In this document: positions 43,805 to 47,452 of the stretch, one piece after another | How the letters are laid out: each line of letters starts with the position of its first letter | Position numbering within the stretch: the first letter of the stretch is position 1 | From: Acidobacteriota bacterium | Lineage (GTDB): Bacteria; Actinomycetota; Acidimicrobiia; Spongiisociales; ZC4RG35 | Direction: 5' to 3' | DNA length: 47,452 bases | Assembly: GCA_022573225.1 (NCBI GenBank) | Contig: JACZUI010000015.1 | Coordinates: forward strand, 1-47,452 | Position numbers and translations under genes: made by a program | The notes under the pieces: model-generated | What the model was told of the DNA's origin: nothing | Database searches by the model: none | Seen by the model: only the letters and a program-made list of their open reading frames with translations

Positions 43805-43810
43805 TAACTT
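43805..43810 (+). promoter_or_regulatory. Possible -10 box upstream of lipoprotein gene
   Basis: TAACTT is followed by a purine-rich AAGGAAG at 43837-43843, but no usable start codon lies at the right distance after it. The rest of 43696-43825 shows no gene. Confidence 0.3.
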
Positions 43811-43897
43811 GCCGACGCGATTTAGACGTCGATATCAAGGAAGCCCCAGCCCCACGGTCGGTCCCTCAGATCTCTCATTCTCATTGCTCTCCTCGCC

Positions 43898-44650
43898 ATG
43901 ATCCTTGGCGCCTGCGTCAACGGCGAGCTTCCAGAAGGAACTGCGGCGCCCGGGGAGCCGGGCACAACCGTCGAGGCCCCGGAACCAACTGAGGCCCCGC
44001 CGGGCACAGAATCGCCCGACACCACCGCAGCGCCACCGGTGACCGAAGCCCAGGCCGAGGGAGAAGGCGAGGGCATCAGCCCGGAAGCTCTCTACATCGG
44101 GTTGGGAATCCTCCTTCTCTTCCTCGTGATTGGTTGGCTCATGGGACGATCGAGGAAGCGAGCTCCTGCTCCTGCTGCCGCCCCAACTCCCGCGGGAGCC
44201 AAGACATACGGCGACTATGTGCGCGACGGATACAGCGAGGCACGGTGGTTGTTCGATGCCCTCACAGACGAACTCGCGCTCTGGCGGGGCAACGCCCTGT
44301 TTGACGATCGGACCGCACCCGAAGATTCGGCCGGCACATCAATGGCAGATCGCTGGGCTCAGATCGACTCACGTATGAACAACGCGACCGATCAGCTCTA
44401 TCGGGCAGAGGCAGCCGCGCCGGACCAGGCTACGGCCGCCACCGTCAGACAGACGGTCGACGCACTCAATGCGACGAGGACGGCGGTGGACGGACGAGCA
44501 GAGGCGAGATTCAACACACGTGGCGTGGCCGCGGACGATCAGCATGCGCTTGCCCAAGCTGCCGAACGCGAGCGCCTGGCTTCATCGACTCTGGCCGAGG
44601 CTCGTCGCACTCTCAACGATGCTCTGATCGCTATGAGCGGCGTCTCGTAG
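43898..44650 (+). CDS. Proline-rich lipoprotein/membrane protein with irregular start
   Basis: The 250 residues from the only in-frame ATG start MILGACVNGEL. Upstream in the same frame, open from 43826, the sequence reads GRSLRSLILIALLA and so completes a lipoprotein signal (basic n-region, hydrophobic core, lipobox LGAC). No ATG, GTG or TTG exists in that stretch, so the real start is unclear: a rare codon, or a frame error. The mature protein has an E/P/T-rich acidic linker, a second hydrophobic segment (about 65-85) and a helical C-terminal region with charged and Ala-rich repeats (DALNATRTAVDGRAEARF, AERERLASSTLAEARRTL). No function recognised. Confidence 0.6.
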   Translation: MILGACVNGELPEGTAAPGEPGTTVEAPEPTEAPPGTESPDTTAAPPVTEAQAEGEGEGISPEALYIGLGILLLFLVIGWLMGRSRKRAPAPAAAPTPAGAKTYGDYVRDGYSEARWLFDALTDELALWRGNALFDDRTAPEDSAGTSMADRWAQIDSRMNNATDQLYRAEAAAPDQATAATVRQTVDALNATRTAVDGRAEARFNTRGVAADDQHALAQAAERERLASSTLAEARRTLNDALIAMSGVS

Positions 44651-44757
44651 ACGACGTTTCAGACTGCCGAACACGGCGAGAATGTCATCGTCACACGGGC
44701 TGCATCGGACAAGGCGGTTTCCGAGGACGGGTCTGGTGAGCCGTTCGGCGTGTGCTG

Positions 44758-45174
44758 TTAGATACCGAAGTAGGCGTTGGCGTCCCTGTGGTCGTAGAGC
44801 GCCCACAGCACAAAGAAAGACACCGCCACGCTCACCGCAGCGCTGGCCACATACCCTCCGGTTTGGCTGATCATCGTCAATATCCCGAAGCCGATTCGAA
44901 CCACCATCACCGTCGCCACCAATGTCCGGACCCCGGCCAGGCCCCTCATCAACCCGAGGGCGACGAAGACGAGCACAACCGCCAGGATCCCCTCCAGGAC
45001 GGCTGTGGTCACCAACTGGTCGGCGGTCTGCCCAGCCCGTGCCTGAAAGTCCGAATCGTTGCGGAAGACGAAACTGGCGATGCTGACGATGCCGGCGATC
45101 ATCGCCTGAATCCAGACCACGATCCCGATGAGCGTGATGACTCCGGGCCGGTCCGGAGCGGCGCTTGCTGACAT
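44758..45174 (-). CDS. Small four-TM membrane protein
   Basis: A 138-residue protein with about four hydrophobic segments (about 12-38, 50-75, 80-100 and 105-130). It starts MSASAAPDRPGVITLIG, with GGGAGACAAAAGGAC just upstream as ribosome site. No motif was recognised. It is convergent with the lipoprotein gene. The 107-base gap between the two holds no gene. Confidence 0.65.
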   Translation of the reverse strand: MSASAAPDRPGVITLIGIVVWIQAMIAGIVSIASFVFRNDSDFQARAGQTADQLVTTAVLEGILAVVLVFVALGLMRGLAGVRTLVATVMVVRIGFGILTMISQTGGYVASAAVSVAVSFFVLWALYDHRDANAYFGI

Positions 45175-45377
45175 GTCCTTTTGTCTCCCTTGGTCTTGGC
45201 GATGGTGACGATACCGGGCCGTTTGGGAGCCCGGCGGACCTGTCGGATACGATTTCACCACTCCGGCATGGCACCCACAGTGAGGCTCGGCTGCTCTCGT
45301 CGACAGCGAGCATCGCAAAATGTTGTTCTCTATCTTGGGCGGAGTCCGCCTTATAAGGGTCAGAAAGCGAGGAACGT

Positions 45378-45695
45378 ATGTCGGACCAGCAAGAAACATC
45401 TCCACCCGGGATATGGGATGAGCATGTCTACAAGATCCTGTCAGTCTCGGCGCTCCTCTTGCTGGGAATCGGCACCGTTAGCTACCACTTTCTCGAGGGT
45501 TGGACATGGGTCGACTCGCTCTATTTCAGTGTTGTCGCTGTCACTACCGTCGGATTCGGAGACCTCGCTCCGTCAACCGACCCCTCGAAACTGTTCACCG
45601 TGGGGTATGTCCTGGTCGGGATCGGGATCATCACGACCTACCTAAATGCCAGGCTGCAACAACGCGGCAGGAAGCGTATCCAACGGTCCACATAG
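45378..45695 (+). CDS. Two-TM potassium channel
   Basis: A 105-residue protein with TM1 (about 20-38), a pore helix and the selectivity filter TTVGFGD (56-62), then TM2 (about 73-92). This is the minimal KcsA-like pore module, and four copies should assemble to make one K+ channel. No RCK, cyclic-nucleotide or voltage-sensor domain is attached. TATAAG at 45352-45357 and a GAGGAA ribosome site precede the ATG. Confidence 0.9.
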   Translation: MSDQQETSPPGIWDEHVYKILSVSALLLLGIGTVSYHFLEGWTWVDSLYFSVVAVTTVGFGDLAPSTDPSKLFTVGYVLVGIGIITTYLNARLQQRGRKRIQRST

Positions 45696-45784
45696 ATCCC
45701 AACACCACGGGCCGACGAGATCCAGTGTGTCGATTTCGCGCGGTGGAGCTGACTTTGAGATGACTGAGACTCCCGGCGCACGGG

Positions 45785-45790
45785 TTTAGT
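45785..45790 (+). promoter_or_regulatory. -10 box of last gene
   Basis: TTTAGT ends 8 bases before the GTG at 45799, with no ribosome site. Consistent with the leaderless pattern elsewhere. Confidence 0.35.
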
Positions 45791-45798
45791 CTCTGACG

Positions 45799-47452
45799 GT
45801 GTCGCGCAGTCGGTACCTGATCGCAACCACAGAGCAGCCGAGGGTTCGTCGCGCAGCTGATGCGACAGGTGTGGTTTTTGGGCTGCTCATACTCCTGGCG
45901 AGTTTGCGGTCGTTCAATCAGGTCGTGGACCTCGACCAGGCAATGTCCGATCTGCTCGCGGCCATTCCTGAATGGCTGATCGGGACTCTCTCCGCGGTTT
46001 ACGGGTTGGGAGCTGTCTATGTGGCTGTCCTATTCGCTGCGGTACTCATCCAGTGGAAGGAACGGCTAGATGCCGTTCGGGACATGGTGCTGGCGGTCGT
46101 CGCCACTTCGCTGTTATCCACGATTCTTGTTCGAGTGATCAGCGGTGCATGGCCACTCGTCATTCCCGAGTTAGATCTGGCGGAGCCGGTTGCACAGTTC
46201 CCGATCTTCCGTGTGGTCCTCGTGACAGGGGTGTTGCTCGTTGTGGCACCGCACCTGACGCGGCCGATACGTCGTTTTGGCTGGCTCGTGATACTGCTGG
46301 TGGCCTTTGCCGGCTTCGGGTTGGGGTTTGGTCTCCCGAGCAGCGCTATCGGCGCGATTGCTCTTGGCGTGGTGGCGGCCAACAGTGTGCTGCTGATGTT
46401 CGGCTCGCCACGCGGCTATCCAGACGTTGCCTCGATACAAGACGGCTTGAGCGGGCTCGGTGTCGACGTCACCAATGTGAGACTCGACGATGATCAGTCG
46501 TGGGGCGTACGCAGGCTGATTGGGGACAGCGAGGCCCATGGGCGGGTTGAGATCAAGGCGTACGGCCGTGATTCCACTGACTCTCAGCTTTTTGCCCGCA
46601 CTTGGCGGTATCTCTGGTATCGAGATGCCGAGCCAACACTCATGCTCACACGTATGCAGAGCGTCGAACACGAAGCCCTGGTGACGATGATGGCGGAGCG
46701 AACGGCGGCATCAACCACACGTATTCTGGCAGCGGGCCTCGGCGGCGATGATGTCGCGATTCTCGCCGTTGACTGGAGGGGCCGTCGGCTGTCGGAGGTC
46801 GATTCGGAGCTGGTTAGTGACGAGGATCTTGTTTCGATTTGGACTTCTGTTGACGCTCTGCATCGTGCGTCGGTCTCACATGGGGGTCTCAACGCCACGG
46901 CCATCGCGCTCGGAGATGACGGCCACCAGATCGGGGACTTTGGATCTGGATCCCTTGCGGCACCCGAGTCGTTACGGACGATCGATGTGGTGGAGTTGCT
47001 CTTCTCCCTTTCGCAGATGTTTGGTGTTGAACGCGCAGTGGCGACGGCGCACGCCGGCATTGGCGATGACGTCTTATCGAATGTCCTCCCCTATATCCAG
47101 GTCCCGGCTGTCAGTTCCAGGGCGAAACGAAGGAGCGAGAAGCCCAAGGACCTGATCAAGGAAATCCACGATGAGGTCGCCCGTGTGACCGGCGTCGAGG
47201 TCCCTGAGCCGGTCAAGATCCGCCGGGTACAGGGGAAGAACCTGGTGATGACAGGGCTCACCCTGTTTGCGATCTCCTTCTTGATCTCCGCCTTTTCGGA
47301 CATCGACTTCGCCGCCGTTTGGGATGAGGTGCAAAACGCTCAGTGGGCGTGGATCGTCGTGGCCTTCCTTGTGGGTCAGCTCGTCTACTTCCCGGATGCA
47401 ACAGGAATGCTGGCGGCGGTCGGGTATCCGATTCCCTTGCGCCCGGTGTTGG
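45799..47452 (+). CDS. Lysylphosphatidylglycerol-synthase-TM-like protein with pseudokinase region (partial)
   Basis: The frame is open from GTG 45799 to the window edge (551 codons), so the 3' end is missing. The N-terminal half has about six membrane segments (residues 25-215), then a soluble region (about 230-460) with a kinase-like pattern: LHRASVSHGGLN (His361, Gly363 where APH/RIO-type kinases have the catalytic Asp) and IGDFGSGSLA (intact DFG at 380-382). After a basic linker, new membrane helices begin (GLTLFAISFLISAF, WIVVAFLVGQLVYF), like the LPG-synthase/flippase-TM family. Its role is probably lipid or envelope related. It lies after the K+ channel, with 103 bases between. Confidence 0.75.
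   Translation, partial: MSRSRYLIATTEQPRVRRAADATGVVFGLLILLASLRSFNQVVDLDQAMSDLLAAIPEWLIGTLSAVYGLGAVYVAVLFAAVLIQWKERLDAVRDMVLAVVATSLLSTILVRVISGAWPLVIPELDLAEPVAQFPIFRVVLVTGVLLVVAPHLTRPIRRFGWLVILLVAFAGFGLGFGLPSSAIGAIALGVVAANSVLLMFGSPRGYPDVASIQDGLSGLGVDVTNVRLDDDQSWGVRRLIGDSEAHGRVEIKAYGRDSTDSQLFARTWRYLWYRDAEPTLMLTRMQSVEHEALVTMMAERTAASTTRILAAGLGGDDVAILAVDWRGRRLSEVDSELVSDEDLVSIWTSVDALHRASVSHGGLNATAIALGDDGHQIGDFGSGSLAAPESLRTIDVVELLFSLSQMFGVERAVATAHAGIGDDVLSNVLPYIQVPAVSSRAKRRSEKPKDLIKEIHDEVARVTGVEVPEPVKIRRVQGKNLVMTGLTLFAISFLISAFSDIDFAAVWDEVQNAQWAWIVVAFLVGQLVYFPDATGMLAAVGYPIPLRPVL

Noticed and set aside
44651..44757. Inverted pair GCCGAAC...GTTCGGC between the lipoprotein and small membrane-protein genes
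   Set aside because: Arms are short and spaced far apart, and no T-run follows; not enough for a terminator call.

Overview
The window is one piece of a GC-rich (roughly 60% G+C by eye) bacterial chromosome. It looks like an actinobacterium, perhaps Acidimicrobiia-like. Grounds for this are actinobacterial-style MurJ, RecR/YbaB/DnaX and GlpX genes, an acyl-CoA carboxylase epsilon-like ORF beside methylmalonyl-CoA epimerase, a B12-dependent ribonucleotide reductase, frequent GTG starts, and many genes that appear to be transcribed without a leader. The class assignment is an inference. No phage, IS element, CRISPR array or rRNA was seen. One tRNA gene (Pro, CGG) lies at the left end.

Layout. 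0-2.4 kb: tRNA-Pro, then the aspartokinase/aspartate-semialdehyde dehydrogenase operon (minus strand). 2.4-5.65 kb: membrane-anchored cyclophilin, PHP phosphoesterase and the lipid II flippase MurJ (plus). 5.6-8.5 kb: methylmalonyl-CoA epimerase with a small carboxylase-epsilon-like gene (minus), divergent from thiolase-GlpX (plus). 8.5-13.2 kb: a tightly overlapping minus-strand operon (HAD phosphatase, DUF4129-like membrane protein, small membrane protein, MoxR ATPase, DUF58 protein, membrane protein). 13.3-16.5 kb: a TRAP transporter, with DctQ-DctM facing a Tat/lipoprotein DctP across a shared strong hairpin. 16.6-19.3 kb: RecR, YbaB and DnaX (minus), followed by a broken ASCH-domain gene. 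19.8-24.4 kb: an ABC exporter pair flanked by 92-bp direct repeats, then a Na/Pi-cotransporter-like protein with a PhoU-like partner. 24.6-27.6 kb: class II ribonucleotide reductase and a dGTPase-like HD protein, both acting on dNTP pools.

27.7-32.6 kb is the most distinctive locus. A SipW-type signal peptidase and two secreted proteins that share an AASAASLG signal motif are transcribed divergently from an XRE-HTH/receiver fusion and a CHASE-like hybrid histidine kinase. It could be a regulated protein-export or matrix system.

32.7-38.8 kb: a NatA/NatB-like ABC exporter, a dienoyl-CoA-isomerase-like crotonase, N-acetylglucosamine-6-phosphate deacetylase, an FAD oxidoreductase and a small membrane protein. 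38.9-43.7 kb: FabH, a DUF1028-TPR protein, a GSA-aminotransferase-like enzyme and a class III nucleotidyl cyclase with a YheO-like PAS-type region. 43.8 kb to the end: a lipoprotein with no normal start codon, a membrane protein, a two-TM K+ channel, and the start of a large membrane protein with a pseudokinase-like middle region that runs off the right edge.

Across the window about fourteen genes have a TANNNT-like hexamer ending 6-9 bases before the start codon and no Shine-Dalgarno site, which points to widespread leaderless transcription. Two copies of a 49-bp palindromic element sit, in opposite orientation, in convergent intergenic gaps 11 kb apart.
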